Assembly (NCBI GenBank): GCA_017993835.1
Contig: JAGOLX010000016.1
Coordinates: forward strand, 1-64,000
Direction: 5' to 3'
DNA from: Phycisphaerae bacterium
GTDB taxonomy: Bacteria > Planctomycetota > Phycisphaerae > Sedimentisphaerales > Anaerobacaceae
Length of the DNA stretch: 64,000 nt
The position numbers and the translations under genes were made by a program. The notes below the pieces were generated by a model. The model was given only the letters and a program-made list of their open reading frames with translations, was not told the origin of the DNA and did not search any database. Position 1 is the stretch's first letter; each line of letters opens with the position of its first letter. Shown here piece after piece: positions 8,919-16,738 of the stretch.

Positions 8919-10106
8919 CTACTGGCCGGCCTCGATTTTGGCGTACTTGCCCATCTCACCGGCCGCCCAGGCGGCGAAATCGCCCCGCTCGATGTGCCCG
9001 CGGACGTCGGCCATGAGTCTCTGGTAGAACCGCAGATTGTGGATGGACAGGAGGATCGGACCGAGCATCTCGCCGCTGTTGAAGTAGTGTCGCAGGGCGC
9101 CCCGGCTGAAGTGCTGACAGCAGTAGCAGTCGCAGTCGGCCTCCAGGGGTTCGCGAGAGTCGATGTGCGCGCTGTTGCGAAGGCGCAGCGAGCCATGACG
9201 GGTGAACGCGAAGGCGTTGCGTCCGTTTCTCGTGGGCAGGACGCAGTCGAACATGTCCACCCCCGCCAGGACGGCCACCAGGATGTCGACAGGCATTCCG
9301 ACGCCCATCAGGTAGCGGGGGGCCTCGACCGGCAGACAGGGAGTCGTATGGCGGACGGTCTCGGCCATCTGCTCGTGGCCCTCCCCGACGCTCAGGCCGC
9401 CGATCGCGTACCCGTCGAATCCGATGTCCACGATTCGCTCGGCACAGAGGCGACGAAGCTGTGGATCGATTCCACCCTGTACGATTCCAAAAAGCAGGCT
9501 GGGGGTACGAGGATCTGTGCTTATAGGACCAAGCGGGCCCGCGGCATTTGCACCTACGTTGGGTTTCGCCAGCTTGGCGTGGGCGGTCTTGCACCGTTTC
9601 GCCCAGTCCAGGGTTCGGGCGACGGCTCGCCGGAGGTGCTCCTCTTCGACCGGGAACGGCGTACACTCGTCGAAGCACATGATGATGTCCGCCCCCAGGC
9701 GGAACTGGATCTGCGTGGCGATCTCCGCGTTCAGATGGATCGGGGCACCGTCGAGATGGCTGGCGAATCGCACCCCTTCGTCGTCGATCTTCGTCAATGC
9801 GTTCAGGGAAAAGACCTGGTATCCGCCGCTGTCCGTCAGGATGGGCCGGTTCCAGGCCATGAGTCCGTGGAGGCTGCCCAGCTTCTCGACGACCTCGACC
9901 CCGGGGCGCAGGAGCATGTGATAGGTGTTGGCCAGGAGGATTTGGGCGCCTGTGGCCTCCAACTGGTCGGGAGTCACCCCCTTGACGGCCCCGACGGTGC
10001 CCACCGGCATGAAAGCGGGGGTCTGGACCTGCCCGTGGGCGGTGGTCAGCACGCCGCGACGGGCACTGCAGTTCGGATCGGTGCTCAGTAGTTCGAAACA
10101 GGCCAT
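8919..10106 (-). CDS. tgt: Queuine/preQ1 tRNA-guanine transglycosylase
   Basis: Exchanges guanine-34 of GUN-anticodon tRNAs (including the tRNA-Asp GTC at 624) for the queuosine precursor. The 395 residues hold the TIM-barrel signatures LTDSGGYQVFSL, CFDECTPFP, FGIVQGG and the nucleophile segment DMFDCVLPTRNGRNAFAFT. The zinc site CDCYCCQHFSRGALRH lies near the C-terminus. ATG 10106 starts 2 bases after the stop of the SpoIID-like gene, which suggests translational coupling. The frame is open further upstream, but that part encodes the neighbour in another frame. Conserved context with yajC and secDF supports the call. Confidence 0.96.
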   Translation of the reverse strand: MACFELLSTDPNCSARRGVLTTAHGQVQTPAFMPVGTVGAVKGVTPDQLEATGAQILLANTYHMLLRPGVEVVEKLGSLHGLMAWNRPILTDSGGYQVFSLNALTKIDDEGVRFASHLDGAPIHLNAEIATQIQFRLGADIIMCFDECTPFPVEEEHLRRAVARTLDWAKRCKTAHAKLAKPNVGANAAGPLGPISTDPRTPSLLFGIVQGGIDPQLRRLCAERIVDIGFDGYAIGGLSVGEGHEQMAETVRHTTPCLPVEAPRYLMGVGMPVDILVAVLAGVDMFDCVLPTRNGRNAFAFTRHGSLRLRNSAHIDSREPLEADCDCYCCQHFSRGALRHYFNSGEMLGPILLSIHNLRFYQRLMADVRGHIERGDFAAWAAGEMGKYAKIEAGQ

Positions 10107-10108
10107 GG

Positions 10109-11383
10109 TCAGTAGACGCTCACGATCTTGGCGCCGGGGTAGTAGTGCTGAAGGATCTGCTCGGCGCTGTGGCCCTGTCGAGCCATTCCCTCGGCGCCGC
10201 ACTGGCACATGCCGACGCCGTGGCCCCAGCCTCGTCCGGAGAGAAAGGCCCAGCCATCGCCCCAGCGAACGATCTGGCAGATCGTGCTCTTGAGACGCCG
10301 GCCGCTCGAATCGATGGCCAGACGCAGGTCCTCGGCGCGGAGCGTCTCGGTCTGGCCGGTCGTGCCGACGAGGCGGATCTTCGTCAGTCGTGCGAACTGG
10401 CCGTAGTCGGTCTTGTCGGCAACGACGATCTCCTTGACTTCCCCGAGCGTCTTGAGTCTCGGGTAACGTGCGACCAGTTGCTCGGTCACCGTCTTGCGGC
10501 TGAACTGAGCCATGGGCCACAGGAACAGGTCCAGACGAGCGACGTCCTTGCAGTAGGGACAGGGGGCTCCCGCCAAGGGCCCGAACGAGTCGCCGAACAC
10601 GTCCTGGCTGTTGCTGGTATGGCCGCCGCAGACGGAGCTGAAGTACGCGGGGAACAGCCCTCTCGCCAACAGGGGGGAGGCGGAGTCCCGCCCGGCTCGG
10701 GTGCGATTCTCAACCAGGACCTTTCCGACCGTGCCGTTCACGGCCTTCCAGACCTGCGAGGACTCCGAGGCAACGCCGCCGTAGACCTGGCTGGCCTGGG
10801 TCCGGCTGACATCGTAGCTGCGATTGGGTCCGAAGCGGTTCTTGATGTACAGGCAGTACGTGCGTGCGGCGATCGCCTGGGCTCGGAGCGCCTGAGGTTC
10901 CCAGTAGTCGGGCATTTCTTCCCCGACCACGCCGGCCAGATAGGGCTCCAATGGCACCAGGTTCAGGACGTCGAACACCTGCCCATCGCCTTTGACGATC
11001 AACTTGAGACTGCCGCGGTAGTTTCGCCCGTTCAAGCCCAAGACAAAAGGGGACTCCGGCTGGATCACGACCTCGCGGTTCGGGATCGGTGTCGTGCCCA
11101 GCATGAGCTGGCCGCGAACCATGCTCAGTCGGGTCGGGCCGCCCAGCGGCTTCCTCGGAGGCGAGCCGGGTTTGATCCCCGGTCCCAGGTCGGCCTGTAC
11201 GATGTGAAAGGGGGAGGGAATCTCGACGGTACACTCGGATGCGTTGGCCAGGAGCAGCACACGAATCCAGAACTGCGAGTCGGCGTCCATCTGCGGTGTG
11301 GGTCTGATAATCTGGCGGTGCTCGCAGCCGAGAAGGAGAACCATCGGCAGACAGCAGAGGACCGGAACGAGTGCATTCGGCAT
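10109..11383 (-). CDS. SpoIID/LytB-domain lipoprotein
   Basis: Protein of 424 residues when started at the Met before PNALVPVLCC. This start yields a clean lipoprotein signal ending in the lipobox LLLGC, whereas upstream starts would give an Arg-rich prefix. The SpoIID-type core includes VPLEPYLAGVVGEEMP, LRAQAIAARTYCLYI, TQASQVYGG, and GRGWGHGVGMCQCGAEGMA with the terminal YYPGAKI. SpoIID enzymes are lytic transglycosylases acting on stem-peptide-free peptidoglycan during sporulation. In non-spore-formers such as planctomycetes the domain is presumably used in envelope remodelling (inference). It overlaps no gene but is tightly linked to tgt. Confidence 0.85.
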   Translation of the reverse strand: MPNALVPVLCCLPMVLLLGCEHRQIIRPTPQMDADSQFWIRVLLLANASECTVEIPSPFHIVQADLGPGIKPGSPPRKPLGGPTRLSMVRGQLMLGTTPIPNREVVIQPESPFVLGLNGRNYRGSLKLIVKGDGQVFDVLNLVPLEPYLAGVVGEEMPDYWEPQALRAQAIAARTYCLYIKNRFGPNRSYDVSRTQASQVYGGVASESSQVWKAVNGTVGKVLVENRTRAGRDSASPLLARGLFPAYFSSVCGGHTSNSQDVFGDSFGPLAGAPCPYCKDVARLDLFLWPMAQFSRKTVTEQLVARYPRLKTLGEVKEIVVADKTDYGQFARLTKIRLVGTTGQTETLRAEDLRLAIDSSGRRLKSTICQIVRWGDGWAFLSGRGWGHGVGMCQCGAEGMARQGHSAEQILQHYYPGAKIVSVY

Positions 11384-11507
11384 GCTCAGTCGGTGGCGCA
11401 CCGGCGCACAACGGTAACGAAGCGCGGCGTTCCCATGCCTCATCGCTTCATCGCTCCAACCGCTCTGCCTTTTCACTTTCCGCTTTTTCCTATCGCGGGC
11501 ACCGGGC

Positions 11508-12818
11508 CTAGTCGAGGTTCCGCAGCGACAGACCGAAACCGGCCAGCGCCTTCTTGATCTCGTTCAGGCTGGTGACACCGAAATTCTTGCAGCCCAGCAA
11601 CTCGGCATCCGTCGTGCGAGTCAGCTCGCCCAGTGTGCGGATGTTGAGCTTCTGCAGGCACTTGCGGGCCCGCACGGACAATTGGATGTCCTCGACGGTC
11701 TTGCTCATCAGACTCCTGTCGTCGGTCGCAGCCCGCTCGGGGGTGGTGTCCACCTGCAGTTGCTTGTCCTCCAGCGCCTGGCCGAGGCGGAGACCCTTCT
11801 GGTCGAGGATCGCTTTGATTTCCCGCAGCGAGGTTTCGCCGAAGTTCTTGTAGGAGAGCAGTTCCGCCTCGGTGATGTTGAGCAGATCGCCCAGCGTGCG
11901 GATATTCATCTTTCGCAGGCAGTTTCGACTGCGGACGGACAGTTCGAAGTCGGAGATCGGCGTCTCGAGGATCTGGTTCTTTCGGCTTCGCTTTTTCTCC
12001 CGCTCCTCGTCGTAGAGCATCGTCTTGGAGCTTTCCACGTCCTTTTGGAACAGCGATGCCCGGGGGTGATTGGGGTGCGATTCCAGGACCTTGTCGATGC
12101 AGGCGCTTGCCTTGTCGAAGTCCCCGATGTCCTCGTAGAGGACCGCCAGGTTCAGCAGAGCGCTGACATAGATCGGCGAGCCGGAAACCACTTGCTTATA
12201 ATGCTCGATCGCCTGGTCCTCGTAGCCGGACAGGTCATACCGATAGGCCAGATGAAACATCGCCCGATGGTGCGTCGGGGCCAGTTCCAGGGCTGTCTTG
12301 TAGTTGGCGACCGCATTGTCGTACAACCCTTGGGCCTCCTGAAGACGGGCCAACTGGTAGTGGTACTCCGCACTGACGTTCTGGAAGTTGGCGCAGGACT
12401 TGATCTCCTTGGCTGCTGCCTCCAGATTTCCGGCACTGCGGTAAGTGGCTGTCTTTTCAAGGCTTACGCGCAATGCCTCTGCGCCGTGGTCCTTTGCCCG
12501 CTGGAGGTTCTGGATCGCCTCGTCGTGCTTTCTGATCTGGCGGAGGGTGAAGGCCAGATACAGGTATTTCTCCTTGCAGTCCGACCCCTTCTGGAGCTTG
12601 GCGAGCGCCTCGCGGTTTCGGCCCAGGATGAACAGACCGATACCCGTCTGAAGCGAAGTCATCGCCGCGTTGCTGCTCACGTTCTGCTGGACCTGCTCGG
12701 CAAAGCGCATTCGGTTGGCTTCGCTGGCGTGTACGAGGTGCGACAGCACTCGCATCTCTTCCAACGACGGCAGTTGTTCCCGAAACAGGTTAATCTGCAA
12801 CTCGGCAGTCTGTTCCAT
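11508..12818 (-). CDS. TPR protein with two RNA-polymerase alpha-CTD domains
   Basis: Protein of 436 residues with no signal peptide, so cytosolic. Residues about 45-280 are TPR-like helical repeats (for example YDNAVANYKTALELAPTHHR). They are followed by two tandem copies of the alpha-subunit C-terminal domain. Copy 1 has FELSVRSRNCLRKMNIRTLG and YKNFGETSLREI; copy 2 has IQLSVRARKCLQKLNIRTLG and CKNFGVTSLNEI. The Arg equivalent to E. coli Arg265, central to UP-element binding, is kept in both. Asn268 is kept only in copy 1, and Lys298 is Thr in both. It may recruit TPR-bound partners to promoters or to polymerase. ATG 12818 follows a strong promoter; the frame stays open upstream without a start signal. 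Confidence 0.85.
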   Translation of the reverse strand: MEQTAELQINLFREQLPSLEEMRVLSHLVHASEANRMRFAEQVQQNVSSNAAMTSLQTGIGLFILGRNREALAKLQKGSDCKEKYLYLAFTLRQIRKHDEAIQNLQRAKDHGAEALRVSLEKTATYRSAGNLEAAAKEIKSCANFQNVSAEYHYQLARLQEAQGLYDNAVANYKTALELAPTHHRAMFHLAYRYDLSGYEDQAIEHYKQVVSGSPIYVSALLNLAVLYEDIGDFDKASACIDKVLESHPNHPRASLFQKDVESSKTMLYDEEREKKRSRKNQILETPISDFELSVRSRNCLRKMNIRTLGDLLNITEAELLSYKNFGETSLREIKAILDQKGLRLGQALEDKQLQVDTTPERAATDDRSLMSKTVEDIQLSVRARKCLQKLNIRTLGELTRTTDAELLGCKNFGVTSLNEIKKALAGFGLSLRNLD

Positions 12819-12888
12819 GGATATCGTCTCCAAAAGGCAACACTCATGTGGGGCATCGTAATGACCCGCGATTTTTTGACAATCGGGC

Positions 12889-12916
12889 ATTATAGGGGGT
12901 ACTGCGAGTTTTGCAA
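12889..12916 (-). promoter_or_regulatory. Promoter of the TPR/alpha-CTD gene
   Basis: On the minus strand TTGCAA (complement of 12911-12916) and a perfect TATAAT (complement of 12889-12894) are 16 bases apart, about 70 bases upstream of ATG 12818. This is one of the best promoters in the window. Confidence 0.8.
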
Positions 12917-12976
12917 GAGGCATTTTGCATCTCGTCTGTGCGACCGCGGCGCCATCGGCGTCCAGGCGAGATCCCG

Positions 12977-14836
12977 TCAAGGTGCTGCGGGCCTCTGTCG
13001 GGTCGTCGATGGAATCAGTTGCCTGGGCCTGACACGTTCCACCAGGGCGACCCAGTCCTTGTCGGTGTCCTCCAGCGGCTGGCCGATCTTGACCTTGCCC
13101 GGTCCGGTGACCGAGGCGACGGTTCCCATCTGGATGACACCGCCTTGCCGTGGATTGAACCATCGGATCTGGAAGGTCTCCGAGGTCTCGCCCAGATCGA
13201 GTTCCGGGGCGCCGCCCGACGGCAAATATACGGCGTAGACGTTCCCCGGATCGGCCAGACAGTAGTCGTCCTCGCCTGTGGTCAGCTCGTCGTTCGGATC
13301 CATGTTCGCGAATGGCAGCCAACTGTGGAAGAACTCAAGAGCATATCGCGTCTGCTCCCACATGTGGTCGCGGCTGCGCCAGTCCTCGCAATTGAGGTCG
13401 TTATGGGGATGGTTGTACCCGAAGTACCACTCGACGCCGGCGCCGCCGGCCATGAGGTTGCCCCAGAGGTGCTTCGTTCTGGGCTCATCGTGCCAGTAGT
13501 CGTCTTTGTCGAGCTTGACGCCGGTCTGCGAGGGACCGATCTCATCGAGGCAGACGAACCACCGTCTGGCGGCTGCCGCTGAACGCCGGACCCAGCGAAG
13601 AGTCTGCGCGTGCGTGTCGTTCGTCTGGAGCGAGCAGCCCTCGAACCACTCATATCCCAGCAGCGGCTCGTAGACCTGGTCGTACTGGCCCGGGTAGGTG
13701 TGGCACACCACGGGGTGATCGTACGGGTCCACGTCGTGGAAGTGCTTGGCGAAGGCCTTCCGCTGCTCGGGGGTGTTCGTGTTTTCTTCGCCCAGATTCC
13801 AGATCACCGCGGGGTGGTGTCCGAACCGGGCGATCAACTCGCGGTAGTAGAGCTTCCTCAGGGGGCCCAGGGCGCCTTTGTCGAGCCCCTGGTCGTTCTC
13901 CTGCTCCTGTGTGACGACGTGCATCGCGATGCCGAGCCGGTCCATGTGCGAGAAGACGATCTCCCACTGGTCCAGCTTGCTGCAATCGAACCGACGTCTC
14001 TCGCGAGGATGGGTCCACATCCAGACGTCCTTGCCGTCGCCGCCGTCGAGGTTGTAGGTGAGGAAGTAAACGCTGTTCATGCCGGTTGAGGCCAGATAGT
14101 TCAGCGCTCCGATGATGCCTTTTCCTTTGCCGTCCTTCCAGGTGGGGTCGCCGGGACGCCAGTCCTCGACGTGCGGCTGATACCTGTGGACGAACTTGCC
14201 GCCGGCGGCTTCGCCTTCCCGTTTGAGTTCGCCGGCGTCGAACGTGCCGTCGAAGTCCGCATAGGCCAGGAAGTTCTCCGGGCTGTCGGCCCCGCCTTTG
14301 AGGAAGAACGTCCCGGTCTGGGCGAACTGGAGATATCGCTGCCCGATGTAGCGGAGCTGTCCCTGGGCGCGGAAGTCCCGCCCGGTTTTGTCCGTTGGGA
14401 GGATGGAAAGGGTCCCTGTGGCCCCGTCGAAGAAGGCCGGCTGGCCCGCGGTCGCATTGGGATCGACCGCGATTCCCGGCGCATATCGGAAGGAAGCCGT
14501 GTATGTCCACACTCCCGCCTCCGGCGGCAAGAAGTGTACCCGCCACTTGTTCCCTTCAGCGGCGCCGGTCTGGCCGGCGTTGCCGTCCGCGGCGTAGTAC
14601 CCCGGCACGACGAACTGCCGGCTGCCCTTGGCGAACGTGACATTCAGCCGGCAATCGAAGAAGGGATTCGGCTCTGCGGTTTCGTTGAGCAGGGGCCCGT
14701 CGAATGTCAAGACCACGTTGTGCCATTGCCTCAGTTCGCCGGACACCGCCGCCTTGCCCCTGCGCGAGATCAACGTGCATCCGCTTGTCAAGACCAAGGC
14801 AACCAGGACCGCCACGATCGATCCACGCCACGCCAT
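12977..14836 (-). CDS. Secreted DUF5060 glycoside-hydrolase-like lipoprotein
   Basis: Lipoprotein of 619 residues; signal peptide with lipobox TSGC. The start has AAGGAG placed 7 bases upstream. An N-terminal Ig-like DUF5060 module (about 30-120, WHNVVLTFDGP and EAGVWTYTASF) is followed by a TIM-barrel-like catalytic region. That region holds LNYLASTGMNSVYFLTYN, WEIVFSHMDRLGIAMHVV, AVIWNLGEENTN (likely acid/base region) and RWFVCLDEIGP (second acidic residue). It ends with a C-terminal beta module of the putative collagen-binding-domain type, YAVYLPSGGAPELDLG. Related proteins act on plant or pectin side chains; the substrate here is not deducible. A promoter is seen at 14878-14906. Confidence 0.8.
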   Translation of the reverse strand: MAWRGSIVAVLVALVLTSGCTLISRRGKAAVSGELRQWHNVVLTFDGPLLNETAEPNPFFDCRLNVTFAKGSRQFVVPGYYAADGNAGQTGAAEGNKWRVHFLPPEAGVWTYTASFRYAPGIAVDPNATAGQPAFFDGATGTLSILPTDKTGRDFRAQGQLRYIGQRYLQFAQTGTFFLKGGADSPENFLAYADFDGTFDAGELKREGEAAGGKFVHRYQPHVEDWRPGDPTWKDGKGKGIIGALNYLASTGMNSVYFLTYNLDGGDGKDVWMWTHPRERRRFDCSKLDQWEIVFSHMDRLGIAMHVVTQEQENDQGLDKGALGPLRKLYYRELIARFGHHPAVIWNLGEENTNTPEQRKAFAKHFHDVDPYDHPVVCHTYPGQYDQVYEPLLGYEWFEGCSLQTNDTHAQTLRWVRRSAAAARRWFVCLDEIGPSQTGVKLDKDDYWHDEPRTKHLWGNLMAGGAGVEWYFGYNHPHNDLNCEDWRSRDHMWEQTRYALEFFHSWLPFANMDPNDELTTGEDDYCLADPGNVYAVYLPSGGAPELDLGETSETFQIRWFNPRQGGVIQMGTVASVTGPGKVKIGQPLEDTDKDWVALVERVRPRQLIPSTTRQRPAAP

Positions 14837-14877
14837 AGTGAAGCTCCTTACTGGAGACCCAGCTTGATTGTCCCCGT

Positions 14878-14906
14878 ATGGTAAAGGGCCACTGTGATTC
14901 TGACAA
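14878..14906 (-). promoter_or_regulatory. Promoter of the DUF5060 gene
   Basis: Minus-strand TTGTCA (complement of 14901-14906), 17 bases, TACCAT (complement of 14878-14883). The start codon is about 42 bases downstream of the -10, so the leader is short. Confidence 0.6.
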
Positions 14907-15299
14907 CACAATCTCGCCACCCGATGGAAGGACGCAACTGCGGATATGCACCCAGGCGCCCTCGGCCTGGAACGGCTCGTCGCGTTGCCCAGGTCGATCC
15001 CGCCAGTGCCTGTGCGGCTGCGATGGCTATGACAGGGTGGGACGCAACCGCCCATCTATTGGGCCATCGGCCTGCTGCACTCTCGCGGATCGCTGCCGAC
15101 ATTGCCTGGGGAATACCCCAGGACCAGTCGGGTGTTTTTGAGTCAAGTATTTTCCCTCAGATGACGATGCAGCCAGAGAGGCCCGGAACATAGCGGTGGA
15201 TTCCTCGAGCGGACCAACTTAAGGTGTCACTTCGGCCAGCTTCCCCGGTGTGGGAATGGACTGTTCTGGCACACCATGATCGTCAAGAAGGAGACCATG
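14907..15299. other. Intergenic region between divergent genes
   Basis: No gene is supported. A perfect palindrome CCTGGGG-AATA-CCCCAGG lies at 15105-15122, and a T5 run follows 12 bases later. It could be an operator or a weak terminator. The segment GGTGGGACGCAAC near 15037 resembles part of a c-di-GMP-I riboswitch, but the other half is absent. Confidence 0.4.
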
Positions 15300-15959
15300 A
15301 TGAGCGAGTCAGAGCCGACCGTGTTCGTCGTTGACGGCGACAAGGAGGTACAGGAGAGGCTACGGCGACTCGGGCAATCCATCCGATTGGGTGTGGAAGC
15401 CTGCTCCGATGCACAGACGTTCATCGAGGGACATGACCCCGCCCGTCCAGGCTGTCTGGTCCTGGAGGTTCGCCTGCGGGGGATGAGCGGAGTCGAGTTG
15501 TTCCGCTGGGTACGAGATCGGGGGAATCGGATTCCGGCGATCTTTCTGACGGAATACGGTGACATTCCGATTGCTGTGCAGGCCATCCGCGAAGGCGCCT
15601 TTCATTTTCTCCAGAAGCCGGGCAACGATCAGTACCTCCTGGACCAGATTCAGGCGGCCGTGGCATGGGACCTGGAGAGCCGTCGGACACAGGAGGAACG
15701 GCGGGCCCTGGCCTGTCGTTTCGAGAACCTCAGCGTCCGGGAGCAGGAAGTGCTGGCCCGAATTGTCGCCGGGACGACGAACAAAGCGATCGCGCATCAA
15801 TTCGGAGTCGGGATCAAGACGGTGGAATTCCATCGGGCCAACATCATGCGGAAGGTCGGTGCGGAGAATGTCGCCGACCTCATCGGCCTGCTGTTCCGCA
15901 GCGGATGGGAAGAGCAAGGTCGCAAAGACTGCGACCCACGAGACGTGCCAACACTGTGA
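15300..15959 (+). CDS. FixJ-like response regulator with altered phosphoacceptor
   Basis: Two-domain regulator of 219 residues: receiver domain (about 5-120) and LuxR-type helix-turn-helix (about 150-210, LSVREQEVLARIVAG and IKTVEFHRANIMRKVG). Against FixJ, Thr (FLTEYGD) and Lys (FLQKP) of the switch are kept. The phosphoacceptor Asp is Glu (LVLEVRLRGMSG where FixJ has a Leu-Asp-aligned VTDLRMPDMSG), and the acidic pair is reduced to VVDGD. Such a receiver is probably not phosphorylated and may be locked or regulated otherwise. ATG 15300 is 6 bases after AAGGAG; an ATG directly before it is too close. The following genes encode CheW and a chemoreceptor. Confidence 0.88.
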   Translation: MSESEPTVFVVDGDKEVQERLRRLGQSIRLGVEACSDAQTFIEGHDPARPGCLVLEVRLRGMSGVELFRWVRDRGNRIPAIFLTEYGDIPIAVQAIREGAFHFLQKPGNDQYLLDQIQAAVAWDLESRRTQEERRALACRFENLSVREQEVLARIVAGTTNKAIAHQFGVGIKTVEFHRANIMRKVGAENVADLIGLLFRSGWEEQGRKDCDPRDVPTL

Positions 15960-16159
15960 CTTACCCTAGTGTGTACATGGGAATTCATAGTGAAGAGGGT
16001 CCTGCCGCCGGTCGATGGCAGGGATGTTCTTCCACGCGTGGGTGTGCGGAGGTCGTGGCCCCATCGGATTCTCGTGATTGCGGCGTCGTGCGCCGCTTCG
16101 CGGCGCCGTCGGGCGCGGATGCGTGGGAATCCATCTGAAGCAGAGTAAGGAGAGAAACT

Positions 16160-16681
16160 ATGGCGGAAACAGCGGAATCCCGGTGCGGTCGGACGATGGA
16201 TCAGTTCAAGAACGACAACAAGTACCTGACATTCGCCCTGGGGGCGGAGGAATACGGGCTGGAGATTCTCAAGGTCCGGGAGATCATCGGCTACATGGAC
16301 ATCACCGCCGTGCCGCAGACCCCGGCGCATGTCAAGGGGGTCATCAACCTCCGCGGCCAGGTGATCCCGGTGACGGACCTGCGGGCCAAGTTCGGGATGC
16401 CAACCGCCCAGATTACCGACCAAACGTGCATTATCGTGGTCGAAATCGCCCAGGCGGGCCGCCAGTTCAATACCGGGATCATCGTGGATCGTGTCCAGGA
16501 AGTCCACGACATCGCCGGCGAGCAAATCGAGGAAGCGCCGCAGTTCGGGGCGGGTGTGAACACCGAGTTCATCCTGGGCATGGGCAAGATCGGCGAGTCG
16601 GTCAAGATCCTGCTGGACATCGATAAAGTCCTCGGAGCGGAGGAGGACCTCGATGGCCTGAGCTCTTCACGGAGCGAGTGA
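16160..16681 (+). CDS. cheW: Chemotaxis coupling protein CheW
   Basis: Cytosolic adaptor of 173 residues that links chemoreceptors to CheA. It shows the CheW pattern YLTFALGAEEYGLEILKVRE, then VPQTPAHVKGVINLRGQVIP, VTDLRAKFGM and GIIVDRVQEV. AAGGAG stands 7 bases before the ATG. A receptor gene follows 57 bases after its stop. No cheA, cheY, cheB or cheR is in the window, so the pair must use a kinase encoded elsewhere. Confidence 0.95.
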   Translation: MAETAESRCGRTMDQFKNDNKYLTFALGAEEYGLEILKVREIIGYMDITAVPQTPAHVKGVINLRGQVIPVTDLRAKFGMPTAQITDQTCIIVVEIAQAGRQFNTGIIVDRVQEVHDIAGEQIEEAPQFGAGVNTEFILGMGKIGESVKILLDIDKVLGAEEDLDGLSSSRSE

Positions 16682-16738
16682 CATCCTGGCAAAGCGGATG
16701 CGAAGCAACGAATGATGCGAGCGGGAAAGGATACAGAG

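Noticed and set aside
14990-15055. Possible c-di-GMP-I riboswitch (GGTGGGACGCAAC)
   Set aside because: Only the 3' half is similar; the conserved 5' half (GCAxAGxxCAAAxC) and the tetraloop-receptor pair are missing.
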